This document shows positions 1 through 7,950 of a DNA stretch of 16,410 nt, piece after piece; position 1 is the stretch's first letter, and every line of letters begins with the position of its first letter. The notes beneath the pieces were generated by a model. It was not told where the DNA came from. It saw nothing but the letters and a program-made list of their open reading frames with translations, and did not search any database. The DNA comes from an uncultured Rhodospirillaceae bacterium. GTDB taxonomy: Bacteria; Pseudomonadota; Alphaproteobacteria; Rhodospirillales; UBA2165. Location: the NCBI GenBank assembly GCA_913054205.1, contig CAJXJM010000011.1, forward strand, positions 1-16,410, in the 5' to 3' direction. The position numbers and the translations under genes are program-made.

Positions 1-361
1 CCGCATCGGCGCCGACTTCTTTGGCAATCTCGATTTGCCGCTTGGCAATCAGAGGCCGCGCAATCGCAGTTCCTAAAAGATAGGTGCCTTCATAAACTGC
101 GTTGGACCGAAACATCGGGAACACGTAATCCCGGACAAATTCTTCGCGCAAATCTTCAATATAGATTTCTTTGATGCCCATGGCTTCAGCTTTGGCCCGG
201 GCAGGTTCGATCTCTTCACCTTGGCCAAGATCAGCCGTGAAGGTTACAACCTCACAATTATATTCATCCTGCAGCCAACGCAAAATGACAGAAGTATCCA
301 GACCACCCGAATAGGCCAGCACCACTTTTTTTACGTCGCCACTTTTCGCCCCGTTCGGCAT
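1..361 (-). CDS. argG: argininosuccinate synthase, N-terminal part (runs off the window)
   Basis: ArgG joins citrulline and aspartate using ATP to make argininosuccinate, the penultimate step of arginine synthesis in the cytosol. About 120 N-terminal residues are visible. They begin [20 protein letters not shown] and contain the N-type ATP pyrophosphatase P-loop SGGLDTS at about residues 18-24. Family-typical stretches follow, including [21 protein letters not shown] and the [18 protein letters not shown] region. The ATG at 359-361 is preceded by AAGGA about 8 nt upstream, so the start is well supported. The gene continues beyond base 1. It is divergent from the unknown gene at 545, with about 180 bases between the two starts. 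Confidence 0.96.
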   Translation of the reverse strand, partial: MPNGAKSGDVKKVVLAYSGGLDTSVILRWLQDEYNCEVVTFTADLGQGEEIEPARAKAEAMGIKEIYIEDLREEFVRDYVFPMFRSNAVYEGTYLLGTAIARPLIAKRQIEIAKEVGADA

Positions 362-423
362 AAGGTATTTCCTTCATTTGAGTAAATAATTTGGACAGGC
401 GGCGCAGTATAGGCAAATGACCC

Positions 424-484
424 GTCACTTCAAGATCAAGCATGGTTTTACCGGTAATTTTGGTACTATAATCAGTCACTTCAA
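424..484. repeat. 10-bp direct repeat GTCACTTCAA, two copies, in the argG/copy 1 divergent spacer
   Basis: GTCACTTCAA occurs at 424-433 and again at 475-484, 51 bases apart. The second copy lies just downstream of a TATAAT hexamer at 467-472. Paired short repeats in a divergent spacer could be binding sites for a regulator of argG or of the downstream gene. The regulator is not identifiable, and coincidence cannot be excluded. Confidence 0.3.
443..472 (+). promoter_or_regulatory. possible sigma-70-type promoter for the copy 1 gene
   Basis: A perfect TATAAT hexamer lies at 467-472 on the plus strand. The region 17-18 bases upstream (around 443-449, TGGTTTT) matches the -35 consensus poorly, so only the -10 element is convincing. 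Transcription would start near 479, ahead of both candidate start codons (TTG 500 and ATG 545). Confidence 0.3.
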
Positions 485-544
485 TTAAATGGGAGACCCT
501 TGCCAATTATCTGTAATTCTACTTATTTGTTAAAAATACACAAA

Positions 545-1633
545 ATGGTAGAAAAGAGCGGTACAAATATTCTGGTGTTATCCCAGAGTCATCAATATGT
601 TCGAGAAAATTGGGGCGGAAAGACAGTAATAGATAAAAAAACGGCTAAAAAGAAGTCTTCGGGCGGTTTTCTAGACCGCTTAAAAAAAACCGCCGTCGGT
701 AACAGCCAGGACGGTATGGGCGGTTTTGTCGAGGATGACAGCATTGATCTCGACAGCGGCGTTATTGTAATTGATGACACACCTCCAGATGTAACGATTT
801 CCGCCAGTGAGGTCCTCCGCGAAAGCACAGAAAACGAGAGCAAAGAAGTGCGCGGCACTTCCGGCAAAGTATTTGTGATCGACCTAGAGCCTTTCTTTAA
901 GGTGATGAATACTGATATGACCAGCAAACTCGCTAAAAACCTCATCAATTTTGGTGAGAATCTGTTGGCGCGTGCAATTGGCCGAAGCGGAACTTATACG
1001 CTCAACGGGCAAACTCAATTTCTTTTTCGCCTATCCGTCGATGACGTCGAAGGCTGGAAAATGGCATCAAGGATTGTCAATGAATTGGGGGTAAATTTCC
1101 TCAGAGACGGGTTTAAACCGGAAGAAATGCTGCCTGCGGTTCTGGCGATGGTGGATGAAAAAGACGCCTACAATGCCGACGGAACAATTAATATCGAAAA
1201 AGCGTTAACAGCGCGAATTCCGTACGAGCCGGAACCGGAACGTGAACGCGATGACAGCGGTCCCGGGTGGTATTATGGGAAAGGTGTTGATCCGGAATCT
1301 GAAAAAGAAGGCCCAGAATGGTCCTATGAAGAAGATGTCGACCCTGATGCAGAATTTACCCCTGAATGGGGCGTTGATGAAGATGCCAATCGATCGAAAA
1401 GTGTCCGTGTTAATCGAGGGCCGGAGCGGCGTGAAAACGAGATGAAAGTCGATCCAAAAAAAGATCACCGAAAATCTAAACACGGCCGGCGCGATATTGA
1501 CAATCCTAACGCCTCTGTATGGTATGTTTGGTGGGCCTTAGCCACCAATAACCAAATTTATAATTTCTGTCACATTTCCCGGCATTTCGTCGCCGCGCCA
1601 AGCGACGTGCTGATCTGGTCGAACAAGCAATAA
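545..1633 (+). CDS. unrecognised acidic protein with degenerate GGDEF-like core (copy 1 of a paralogous pair)
   Basis: I do not recognise a named family. From the ATG at 545 the protein has about 362 residues and no membrane segment or signal peptide. Order of parts: a lysine-rich stretch (about 30-50), the motif DGMGG (56-60), an acidic IDLDSGVIVIDD segment, and a core at about 106-185. The core reads like a degenerate GGDEF or cyclase palm fold: FVIDLEPFF, a helix, NGQTQFLFRL where GGDEF would sit, then an amphipathic helix. An acidic tandem repeat follows (239-283), then an Arg-rich tail ending GRRDIDNPNASVW (to 326). The paralogue at 8016-8789 stops right after SVW. Here its TAA is TAT, so 36 further residues are read antisense over the 3' end of the hydroxylase gene. 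The start is uncertain: TTG 500 has GGGAG 4 bases upstream, while ATG 545 has no clear ribosome site. Catalysis of c-di-GMP synthesis is unlikely because the GGDEF residues are not kept. Confidence 0.8.
   Translation: MVEKSGTNILVLSQSHQYVRENWGGKTVIDKKTAKKKSSGGFLDRLKKTAVGNSQDGMGGFVEDDSIDLDSGVIVIDDTPPDVTISASEVLRESTENESKEVRGTSGKVFVIDLEPFFKVMNTDMTSKLAKNLINFGENLLARAIGRSGTYTLNGQTQFLFRLSVDDVEGWKMASRIVNELGVNFLRDGFKPEEMLPAVLAMVDEKDAYNADGTINIEKALTARIPYEPEPERERDDSGPGWYYGKGVDPESEKEGPEWSYEEDVDPDAEFTPEWGVDEDANRSKSVRVNRGPERRENEMKVDPKKDHRKSKHGRRDIDNPNASVWYVWWALATNNQIYNFCHISRHFVAAPSDVLIWSNKQ
1259..1393 (+). repeat. diverged 51-bp (17-residue) tandem repeat inside the copy 1 gene
   Basis: In frame, three consecutive units read GPGWYYGKGVDPESEKE, GPEWSYEEDVDPDAEFT and a shorter PEWGVDEDANR. 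Shared positions are PxW, an acidic run and the VDP/VDE step. The unit is 17 codons (1259-1309, 1310-1360, 1361-1393). The paralogue at 8016-8789 lacks the repeat and has only an EPLWEKL segment in about this place, so the array probably grew in this copy. Confidence 0.6.
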
Positions 1634-3181
1634 TTTTGCTCCGTAAAATTCTTCGGCAGCGTCAGCTTCGACGTGGATGATATTTAGCGGCACTCCCAGC
1701 ACCTCGGCAGCTTGCGCAAATTCAGAACCGCTCGGCGCATTTGGCCCGACCCTGACAAGATTGAACCATGGTCCGAGCAGATCAAATACCGAATGTTTGT
1801 CTTCGATCCAGTAATGCGGCATCCGCCCGCCGGGCGTAGCTGACGGAATATATTTAGCCGGGGTATCAGGCGGCGGCGGCGTGCCATCACTAACGATCAG
1901 CGGCGAGCCATCATAACGCGCACCCAGCACAATCCCGAGGCTGGCAAATTCTTCTTTAAAAGATGCCAACTCCTGGCAAAGGGCATTACGGGCAGCCTTA
2001 CCGCGCGCACTCTCTTCTTCAACAAAATCAGGAAACTGCAGACTGCCTATTTTATCGGCATATTGCCCGGAGGTGGTGGTGTTGCGAACCCCGATCGGAC
2101 GACGCTCAATTTCATAACTCTCAATTAATTTGGCGCCACCCCAGCCTTCAATCATAGCCGCCAGCTTCCAGCCAATATTGGCAGCATCGTCGATGCCAGT
2201 GTTAAATCCAAATCCGCCAGAGGGTGTAAATAGATGAACGGAATCGCCGGCCAGGATAACCCGGCCTTTTTGATAGTGATCAGTAACCATCGCCAACCCC
2301 GCCTGCCATTCCTGTATTGATATTATTTCAACATCAATGGTTGTGCCGATTGCAATTCGAAAAATTTCCTCAGCGTCGACTTGATCAAATGGCAAATCAT
2401 GCGGCACCTCCGATAACAGTAAAAATTCATCATCGCCATTGAGAGAAATGAAATCCGTCCGGCCTTCAGGATTGATGGTCCAATAGTGCCAAGAATCTGC
2501 CATATTCCGCACTTCTTTAACTTCTGGTGATCGTGCATAAATCGAGGCCATACTGCCGTCATAAAAACGATCGCCGGTGCTTTCGCGGCCGGAATATTTA
2601 AAGCCAAGCTGTTTCCGGATGAGACCTTGCGCGCCATCGCATCCGGCCAAATAATCTGCAACTACGGTTTCGATTTTGTCATTGCTAAGATTCTTAATGA
2701 CCGCCTCAACATGATCGCCTTTATCTTCAAACGAGATAAGCTCCCAGCCAAAGCGAATATCGGCTGTGCCAAAACTTTCCGCATGGGTTTTCATCACCGC
2801 TTCAAAATACATCTGGTTTGAGCGATGGATGGGTTCCGGCGTAAGCGTTGTTTCGCCCCAGGGGCCGGGATTGCTGATTTTTTCTTTTAAAGTCGGCATC
2901 GGTATACGACCCAACTCATACCCGGTGATACGAGATACATAGGTACTGTCACAGCTGGCATTTTCCGGCAGACCGGTTTTGCGAATGGCAGGTCCGGCGC
3001 CATACCGCCTCAAGTGTTCCATTGTTCGGCTGTTGATCGTGCTGCCTTTTGGATGCCTTGGCGTTTCCGCGCGTTTGTTCACCAACAAATGAGGCACGTC
3101 TCTGGTTGACAACTCCATCGACAAACAGAGCCCAACCGGACCACCGCCAACGATGAGGACCGGATATCTATCCTGTTTCAT
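1538..3181 (-). CDS. FAD-dependent aromatic-ring hydroxylase (PheA/TfdB/MhpA family)
   Basis: This is a group A flavoprotein monooxygenase that would insert one oxygen atom into a phenolic or similar aromatic substrate using NAD(P)H and O2 in the cytosol. From the ATG at 3179-3181 it has 547 residues. The Rossmann motif VGGGPVG lies at about 11-17, the DG motif AGCDGAQGLIRKQLG at 179-193, and the FAD-ribityl GD motif AGDSVHLFTPSGGFGFNTG at 311-329. A thioredoxin-like C-terminal domain (about 445-540) is typical of the phenol hydroxylase branch. An alternative ATG at 3212-3214 would add 11 residues, but it lacks a ribosome site, whereas ATG 3181 has a weak GGAA 10 bases upstream. It lies 67 bases downstream of the DsbA-like gene and is probably cotranscribed. 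The substrate cannot be named from sequence. Its 3' end is overlapped antisense by the extended copy 1 frame. Confidence 0.88.
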   Translation of the reverse strand: MKQDRYPVLIVGGGPVGLCLSMELSTRDVPHLLVNKRAETPRHPKGSTINSRTMEHLRRYGAGPAIRKTGLPENASCDSTYVSRITGYELGRIPMPTLKEKISNPGPWGETTLTPEPIHRSNQMYFEAVMKTHAESFGTADIRFGWELISFEDKGDHVEAVIKNLSNDKIETVVADYLAGCDGAQGLIRKQLGFKYSGRESTGDRFYDGSMASIYARSPEVKEVRNMADSWHYWTINPEGRTDFISLNGDDEFLLLSEVPHDLPFDQVDAEEIFRIAIGTTIDVEIISIQEWQAGLAMVTDHYQKGRVILAGDSVHLFTPSGGFGFNTGIDDAANIGWKLAAMIEGWGGAKLIESYEIERRPIGVRNTTTSGQYADKIGSLQFPDFVEEESARGKAARNALCQELASFKEEFASLGIVLGARYDGSPLIVSDGTPPPPDTPAKYIPSATPGGRMPHYWIEDKHSVFDLLGPWFNLVRVGPNAPSGSEFAQAAEVLGVPLNIIHVEADAAEEFYGAKLLLVRPDQHVAWRGDEMPGNVTEIINLVIGG

Positions 3182-3248
3182 TTTATGTATTTCCAGTTTG
3201 GTACCCGGTACCATTCAATTTATTGTTTGGAATCAATGCTTGATGGTC

Positions 3249-3911
3249 TTATTCGGCGGCAGTTTGATCTTGAGGTAATTGATCGCTCAGCCAAGCTTCG
3301 ATGATCGGCTGCAAATTTTCATATGGCTGATAGCCAACCGTCAAATAGGCGTACCCATTTGTGTCATTGACAACCACTGTTGGAAAACCTGATACGCCGA
3401 GGCGCTGAGAAAATTGAAAGTCCTGCATGGTTTTTTGTTTGAGCTCATCAGATGGAAAAAGTTTGGCAAACTCTGTTTTGTCCAAGCCAAAATCCGTCGC
3501 CAGATCAACCAAGACGTCCTCTTGGGTCACATCTTGGTTCTCTGCATAAAACGCCGATTGCAAATGGCTGAAAAAATTGAGCGCCACCCCGTTGCCGTCC
3601 ATTTCCCGTGCCGTCACCGTTGCCCGGCAAGCGGGCTCTGTATTGTAGACAAAGTCGTCTCTTTCAAGGATATCAAACTTGAAGGGTTGGCCTGAGCGCT
3701 CGCCAATTTCGCGCCAATGTTCATCTAGGAATTTTTTACGCTGCTCGTCCTGTGGCTCCGTCCAATCGATATGGAGTCCGCCGACCACCAACGTCGTCAC
3801 GGCGCGCCCGGCGCATTGTTCTTCCAATTTCCGCTTGCTCGGCGCAAAACCATAACACCAAGAACACATTGGGTCTCCAACATAAATCAATTCTTTGTTT
3901 AACGTCGTCAT
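3249..3911 (-). CDS. DsbA-family (FrnE-like) thioredoxin-fold oxidoreductase
   Basis: This is a 220-residue DsbA-fold protein with the redox motif CSWC at residues 16-19 in the context GDPMCSWCYGF, and the cis-proline loop GVSGFPTVVV (P177). An alpha-helical insert separates them, as in DsbA-type proteins. There is no signal peptide, so it is probably cytosolic, like FrnE-type dithiol oxidoreductases, rather than a periplasmic DsbA. The ATG at 3909-3911 has GAGGA 7-8 bases upstream. It precedes the FAD hydroxylase on the same strand. FrnE-like genes are known beside aromatic polyketide and hydroxylase genes, but any joint function here is inference. The partner substrate is unknown. Confidence 0.87.
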   Translation of the reverse strand: MTTLNKELIYVGDPMCSWCYGFAPSKRKLEEQCAGRAVTTLVVGGLHIDWTEPQDEQRKKFLDEHWREIGERSGQPFKFDILERDDFVYNTEPACRATVTAREMDGNGVALNFFSHLQSAFYAENQDVTQEDVLVDLATDFGLDKTEFAKLFPSDELKQKTMQDFQFSQRLGVSGFPTVVVNDTNGYAYLTVGYQPYENLQPIIEAWLSDQLPQDQTAAE

Positions 3912-3971
3912 CGCAAAATCCTCAATCGGAAGGTTTCTCGACGCATACTATAAACTGGGAGCGGAGAAAGA

Positions 3972-4027
3972 AAGCCCGCCTCCTGACAGTGCCTCAAATG
4001 AGCAAGAGGGTGTCAGAGGACGGGCTT
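3972..4027 (-). terminator. strong intrinsic terminator after the aceA transcript
   Basis: AAGCCCG at 3972-3978 pairs with CGGGCTT at 4021-4027, and the stem continues inward through five mixed positions to TGACA/TGTCA. That gives about 17 bp with two G-U pairs and one mismatch, closed by a loop of about 22 bases. Read on the minus strand the stem is followed by TCTTTCTCC, a moderately T-rich tail. It sits between the small gene downstream of aceA and the DsbA-like gene, so it probably separates two transcripts. Confidence 0.7.
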
Positions 4028-4074
4028 AGGTTGTGGGCAGAACCAACTGCCCCGGGGAACAGGAATAAATCTAT

Positions 4075-4338
4075 CTAACGCCTGTTGCGTTCAATGATCG
4101 GAACCATCTGATCGCCCCAGCTTCCAGAGCCGGCGTGATAACGAGACGCCCGCATCAACTCGATCGTGAGCCCGGTATCAGCGGCTTTTACAATCGCATC
4201 ATTCAGCCGGTGCAAAGAATTTGCGACCATTCGCAATGCTGCGTCTTGATTACCAGTGAATGAGCTCTCTGGATCAGGCGGTGCCGGCTGAAAACCGCTT
4301 TGGGTTTCAAGTTCCGTACTGGGTGTTTTTGCGTCCAT
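4075..4338 (-). CDS. small unknown protein cotranscribed with isocitrate lyase
   Basis: This is an 87-residue protein of unknown function. The N-terminal third is polar and proline-rich (QPAPPDPESS). The remainder looks helical, with the run NQDAALRMVANSLHRLNDAI and then GLTIELMRASRYHAGSGSWGDQ before a basic end. There is no membrane segment and no cysteine. The ATG at 4336-4338 is preceded by an excellent AGGAG 7 bases upstream and lies 24 bases after the aceA stop. A terminator hairpin follows, so the two genes form a compact transcript. The strong ribosome site and placement support a real gene. A role linked to isocitrate lyase or acetate growth is only a guess from position. Confidence 0.78.
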   Translation of the reverse strand: MDAKTPSTELETQSGFQPAPPDPESSFTGNQDAALRMVANSLHRLNDAIVKAADTGLTIELMRASRYHAGSGSWGDQMVPIIERNRR

Positions 4339-4362
4339 AACTTTTCTCCTTCATAGAGGCTT

Positions 4363-5655
4363 TTATGCCGCCTCAGAATTAAATTGATCAGACTCTGTTG
4401 AGTCCGACATTGCCGTCGTTGAGCTTGAACCGCCGCTAATCGCAACCGAAACAGCATCAAAATAGCCGGTACCAACTTCGCGCTGATGACGCGTTGCGGT
4501 GTAGCCATCCTGCTCGCTAGCGAACTCGGCTTGTTGAAGTTCCGAATAAGCCGCCATGCCGCGATCAGCATAACCTTGCGCTAATTCGAACATGCCGTGA
4601 TTGAGCTGGTGGAAGCCGGCCAGTGTCACAAACTGGAATTTGTAGCCCATTGCGCCGAGTTCCTGCTGGTAGGTGGCGATGGTTTTTTTATCCAAATTTG
4701 CCTCCCAGTTGAAGCTTGGGCTACAATTATAGGCCAGCATTTTGCCAGGAAATTCAGCGTGGATCGCTTCGGCAAATTGACGCGCTTCCTCAAGATTTGG
4801 CTTGGAGGTTTCCCACCACAGCAAATCTGCATAAGGCGCATAGGCCAACTGACGTGCGATACAGGCTTCAACACCGCCAGAAACGGTGAAAAATCCTTCG
4901 GGTGTACGTTTGTCAGATTCGATAAAAGGACGATCCCGCTCATCAATATCACTGGTCAGCAGTTTTGCACTTTCCGCATCAGTCCGAGCCATAATCAGCG
5001 TTGGAACACCCATAACATCGGCGGCAAGGCGCGCCGCTGTCAGGTTACGGATGTGCTGGGCCGTTGGGATCAGAACTTTGCCGCCCAAATGACCGCATTT
5101 CTTTTCTGACGCCAGTTGGTCCTCAAAGTGCACGGCGGCAGCGCCCGCTTCGATAAACGCTTTGGTGAGCTCGAACGCGTTCAAAGGACCGCCGAAGCCG
5201 GACTCGGCATCGGCAATGATCGGGGCAAACCAATCACGTTTGGCGCCGCCTTCAGAATGCTCGATCTGATCAGCGCGTTGCAGAGTGCGGTTAATTCTTC
5301 GAACAAGTTCGGGTGCCGCATTGGCTGGATAGAGGCTTTGGTCCGGATACATCGTACCCGCTGTATTGGCGTCGGCAGCGACCTGCCAGCCTGAAAGATA
5401 GATTGCCTTGAGACCGGCACGAACCTGCTGCATGGCCTGATTGCCAGTCATTGCACCCAACGAGTTGATATAATCCTCTGTTTTGAGGAGCTCCCAGAGG
5501 CGATTGGCACCGCGTTCGGCTAAAGTCTGAGAAATGACCACCGAGCCCCGCAACTTTTCGACATCTGCCGGCGAATACGGCCGGTCGATACCATCGAACC
5601 GGCCCTCAGGTGCCTCAGGGACCAGGTTGCTAAAAATTTCAGAAGTGCTGCTCAT
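4363..5655 (-). CDS. aceA: isocitrate lyase
   Basis: Isocitrate lyase splits isocitrate into glyoxylate and succinate, the first committed step of the glyoxylate shunt used for growth on acetate, fatty acids and other C2 sources. At 430 residues it is close to the usual bacterial length. The catalytic signature KKCGH lies at 185-189 (C187). Also visible are the substrate-site stretch [10 protein letters not shown] (86-95), [11 protein letters not shown] (146-155), WETSKPN, and NCSPSFNW. The C-terminal [19 protein letters not shown] is typical of the family. The ATG at 5653-5655 has AAGGA about 8 bases upstream. It is divergent from an ScfR/PccR-type regulator, which suggests control by acyl-CoA status. 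No malate synthase gene is seen in the window. Confidence 0.97.
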   Translation of the reverse strand: MSSTSEIFSNLVPEAPEGRFDGIDRPYSPADVEKLRGSVVISQTLAERGANRLWELLKTEDYINSLGAMTGNQAMQQVRAGLKAIYLSGWQVAADANTAGTMYPDQSLYPANAAPELVRRINRTLQRADQIEHSEGGAKRDWFAPIIADAESGFGGPLNAFELTKAFIEAGAAAVHFEDQLASEKKCGHLGGKVLIPTAQHIRNLTAARLAADVMGVPTLIMARTDAESAKLLTSDIDERDRPFIESDKRTPEGFFTVSGGVEACIARQLAYAPYADLLWWETSKPNLEEARQFAEAIHAEFPGKMLAYNCSPSFNWEANLDKKTIATYQQELGAMGYKFQFVTLAGFHQLNHGMFELAQGYADRGMAAYSELQQAEFASEQDGYTATRHQREVGTGYFDAVSVAISGGSSSTTAMSDSTESDQFNSEAA

Positions 5656-5848
5656 GTCGGTTTTCCTTTCTTAAAAACCACTATTGAATTTAAATATGTA
5701 AGTTTATCGATCATTCGATGAATGCAGATATTACTAAAATGTATTAACTGTCTATAACTTATTGAAATTAATGGGTATAAATGATACAGTTTTACTACTA
5801 TATTCTTGTCAAATTGTAACATTTGTAAATTTTTGAGATTAAATTAAA
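5656..5848. promoter_or_regulatory. divergent aceA/regulator promoter region with tandem TTGTAA half-sites
   Basis: This 193-base spacer is AT-rich and non-coding. TTGTAA occurs at 5814-5819 and 5823-5828, one helical turn apart (9 bases), the second within the near-palindrome TTTGTAAA at 5822-5829. RamB and PccR, relatives of the adjacent regulator, are known to bind TTTGCAAA-like sites. These half-sites differ from that only by T for C, so they are a plausible operator just upstream of the regulator's own ATG (5849). No convincing -35/-10 pair could be assigned for either direction. Confidence 0.45.
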
Positions 5849-7291
5849 ATGGCACTTCGCACTCATAAAGTATTTGCTGGCACACGCATTCGTCGGCTTC
5901 GGCGGGAACTGAACCTCACTCAGGCACAAATGGCGGATGATCTTGGCATCTCGACCAGCTATCTGAATTTAGTGGAACGCAACCAGCGCCCGTTAAGCGC
6001 TCAATTGCTTCTCAGATTGGCAGATGCCTATGATATCAACCTTAAAGAGCTTTCCGGCGATGATGACAGCCAGGCGGCCGCGTCGCTTAAAGAAGTCTTC
6101 TCCGATCCGATTTTCGAAGGTCTCAAGCTGTCTAATCATGAACTTACCGATCTTGTTGGCGCGAGCCCGTCAGCGGCGCAATCCGTTGTAACGCTTTACC
6201 GCGCCTACCGGGAAAGCCTGGCCATTAATTCGGCGATGGCGGAACAACTTGCGAGCCAGGAAGGCACCACCCAGACCAAGGCATTGCGGTTTCCAATCGA
6301 GGAAGTGCGTGACTATTTCCATGACACCAACAACCATTTTCCTGAATTGGAAAACGCTGCTGAGACATTGTGGGCAGAGGCTGAGTTAAATCTCGATGAT
6401 CTTTATATTGGATTGAGAAACCACCTCAAAACTGCCCATGATATCTCCGTCAAAATCATGCCGATCGATGTTTTGCCGGGCACAACCTGGCGGCTTGACC
6501 GCCATTCACGCCGTTTATTCTTGTCAGAGATTCTCAACGCGCCGTCCCGAACCTTCCAGCTTGCCCTCCATGCCGGCCTTCTCGGCTATCGCAATCTTTT
6601 AGATGAAATGGTGTCGCGTACCGATCTGCAAGGCGACGAGGCTAAACAGCTCTGTAGGCTCGGCCTTGCCAATTATTTTGCCGGCGCGGTGACCATGCCT
6701 TATGAGCGATTTCAGAGCGCGGCGGGCAAACTGCGCTATGACATTGATCTGCTGTGCCAACGCTTTAGCGCAAGTTATGAACAAGCCACCCACCGCCTAA
6801 CGACACTTCAGAGGCCGGGATCAAAAGGCGTGCCGTTCTTTTTCCTTCGTGTCGATCATGCCGGTAACATTTCAAAACGCTTTAGCGCGTCAGGTTTTCA
6901 TTTTGCCCGCTTTGGTGGAACATGCCCACGCTGGAATATCCACGAAGCGTTTCGCACACCGAATAAAATCATTCCCCAAGTGGTTGAGATGGAAGACGGC
7001 ACCAGCTACTTCACCATTTCCCGCACAGTTCGCGGCATGGGTGCAGGCTATAAGATGCCAGAGCAACAACTTGCCATCGGCATTGGTTGCAAGCTCGATT
7101 ATGCGCGCCAATTAATCTATGCGGATGGATTGGATTTATCGGAAACCAGCTCAATTACGCCAATTGGTGTGAATTGTCGCCTCTGTATGCGCATGGATTG
7201 TAACCAACGCGCCAATCCACCGCTTAACCGGCGCGTTGCTGTTGCCGAAAATCACCGCGGCATGTCCCCCTTCACATTTGCTGAATTATGA
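5849..7291 (+). CDS. XRE-type short-chain acyl-CoA regulator (ScfR/PccR/RamB family)
   Basis: This 480-residue transcription factor is probably cytosolic. An N-terminal XRE helix-turn-helix spans about 11-66, with LTQAQMADDLGISTSYLNLVERNQ as its core. The middle is a DUF955/IrrE-like domain in which the metalloprotease HExxH is absent (ALHAGLLGYRN around 239-249), so peptidase activity is unlikely. The C-terminal DUF2083-type domain carries C359, C414 and the cluster C443, C446, C451 in CRLCMRMDC, a hallmark of this family and possibly metal-binding. Relatives RamB (Corynebacterium) and PccR (Rhodobacter) control glyoxylate-shunt or propionyl-CoA genes in response to acyl-CoA. Divergence from aceA fits that role, although whether it activates or represses is not visible. 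The ribosome site is weak. psiE-like follows after 22 bases. Confidence 0.93.
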   Translation: MALRTHKVFAGTRIRRLRRELNLTQAQMADDLGISTSYLNLVERNQRPLSAQLLLRLADAYDINLKELSGDDDSQAAASLKEVFSDPIFEGLKLSNHELTDLVGASPSAAQSVVTLYRAYRESLAINSAMAEQLASQEGTTQTKALRFPIEEVRDYFHDTNNHFPELENAAETLWAEAELNLDDLYIGLRNHLKTAHDISVKIMPIDVLPGTTWRLDRHSRRLFLSEILNAPSRTFQLALHAGLLGYRNLLDEMVSRTDLQGDEAKQLCRLGLANYFAGAVTMPYERFQSAAGKLRYDIDLLCQRFSASYEQATHRLTTLQRPGSKGVPFFFLRVDHAGNISKRFSASGFHFARFGGTCPRWNIHEAFRTPNKIIPQVVEMEDGTSYFTISRTVRGMGAGYKMPEQQLAIGIGCKLDYARQLIYADGLDLSETSSITPIGVNCRLCMRMDCNQRANPPLNRRVAVAENHRGMSPFTFAEL

Positions 7292-7313
7292 TTTTGTAGC
7301 TTAGGAGAAAATC

Positions 7314-7787
7314 ATGGCGATCAACAAAATGAGCACCCTCAGTGATCAAGCCGAAGAATTTATTGAGAACTTTGGAGATTTGCTGGTCAGAGTATTTCAC
7401 CTGCTGGCCTTATTTGCCATCGGCGCAACCATTGTTTGGGCAGCGGTCGTTGCCTTTTCGGGCATGGTCGAAAAGGGTCATGCGACGGTTGAGGATATTT
7501 TGTTGCTGTTCATTTACCTCGAACTTGGAGCGATGGTCGGCATTTATTTTAAAACCAACCATATGCCGGTGCGTTTTCTCATCTACGTTGCCATTACGGC
7601 TCTCACCCGCTTGCTGATCAGTATGGTTTTTGTCGAACATAACCCAGATTTGCGAATCGTCATTGTAACGGGTGGTATACTTTTGCTATCGGTTGGCGTA
7701 CTTATATTACGCATTGGATCCTATAAATATCCGTCTTCAAACGCCGATGACGAGACTGATTTGGAGGATCAAGATCGCGAAGCATAA
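7314..7787 (+). CDS. PsiE-family inner-membrane protein
   Basis: This 157-residue protein has four predicted membrane helices (about 24-50, 62-80, 88-105 and 113-135) and a charged acidic tail. The central signature YLELGAMVGIYFKTNHMPVRF is typical of PsiE, known in Escherichia coli as a phosphate-starvation-inducible protein of unknown biochemical function. The ATG has a strong AGGAG about 7 bases upstream. It lies 22 bases after the acyl-CoA regulator and is probably cotranscribed with it, so regulation by phosphate should not be assumed here. No Pho-box was recognised upstream. Confidence 0.87.
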   Translation: MAINKMSTLSDQAEEFIENFGDLLVRVFHLLALFAIGATIVWAAVVAFSGMVEKGHATVEDILLLFIYLELGAMVGIYFKTNHMPVRFLIYVAITALTRLLISMVFVEHNPDLRIVIVTGGILLLSVGVLILRIGSYKYPSSNADDETDLEDQDREA

Positions 7788-7950
7788 TCGAATCAATTCA
7801 TTTTTGTATTCTGCGATAGGTTGCATTGAAATTTTACATGAAACCTCTCTTATAGTTAGTAATACGTACTTTTTATTAGAGAGAGTTTGGTACATTAATC
7901 CTGGAAAAATCGGATTTACTAAAGATAAAATAGCATTGAAGGAACCCGAA
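7788..7950 (+). promoter_or_regulatory. AT-rich leader between psiE-like gene and copy 2; weak hairpin
   Basis: The 163 bases between the psiE-like stop and ATG 7951 hold no convincing coding sequence. CTCTCT at 7845-7850 can pair with AGAGAG at 7878-7883, giving a short stem with a long AT-rich loop. It is not followed by a T-run, so it is not a clear terminator. The strong AT bias suggests promoter DNA for copy 2, but no good -35/-10 pair was identified. Confidence 0.25.

Noticed and set aside
264..506. 80-residue minus-strand open frame over the argG start
   Set aside because: Overlaps the argG 5' end in another frame, has no family-like composition, and lacks a ribosome site.
592..948. 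118-residue minus-strand open frame inside copy 1
   Set aside because: It is antisense to the conserved part of copy 1, and a matching antisense frame appears over copy 2 (7994-8317), as expected from a shared coding sequence rather than a separate gene.
545..1633. Active diguanylate cyclase in copy 1
   Set aside because: The GGDEF position reads NGQTQF in copy 1 and YSNEQF in copy 2, so catalytic residues are missing.
4597..5109. 170-residue plus-strand open frame within aceA
   Set aside because: Antisense shadow of a highly conserved isocitrate lyase, with Cys/Phe-rich nonsense composition.
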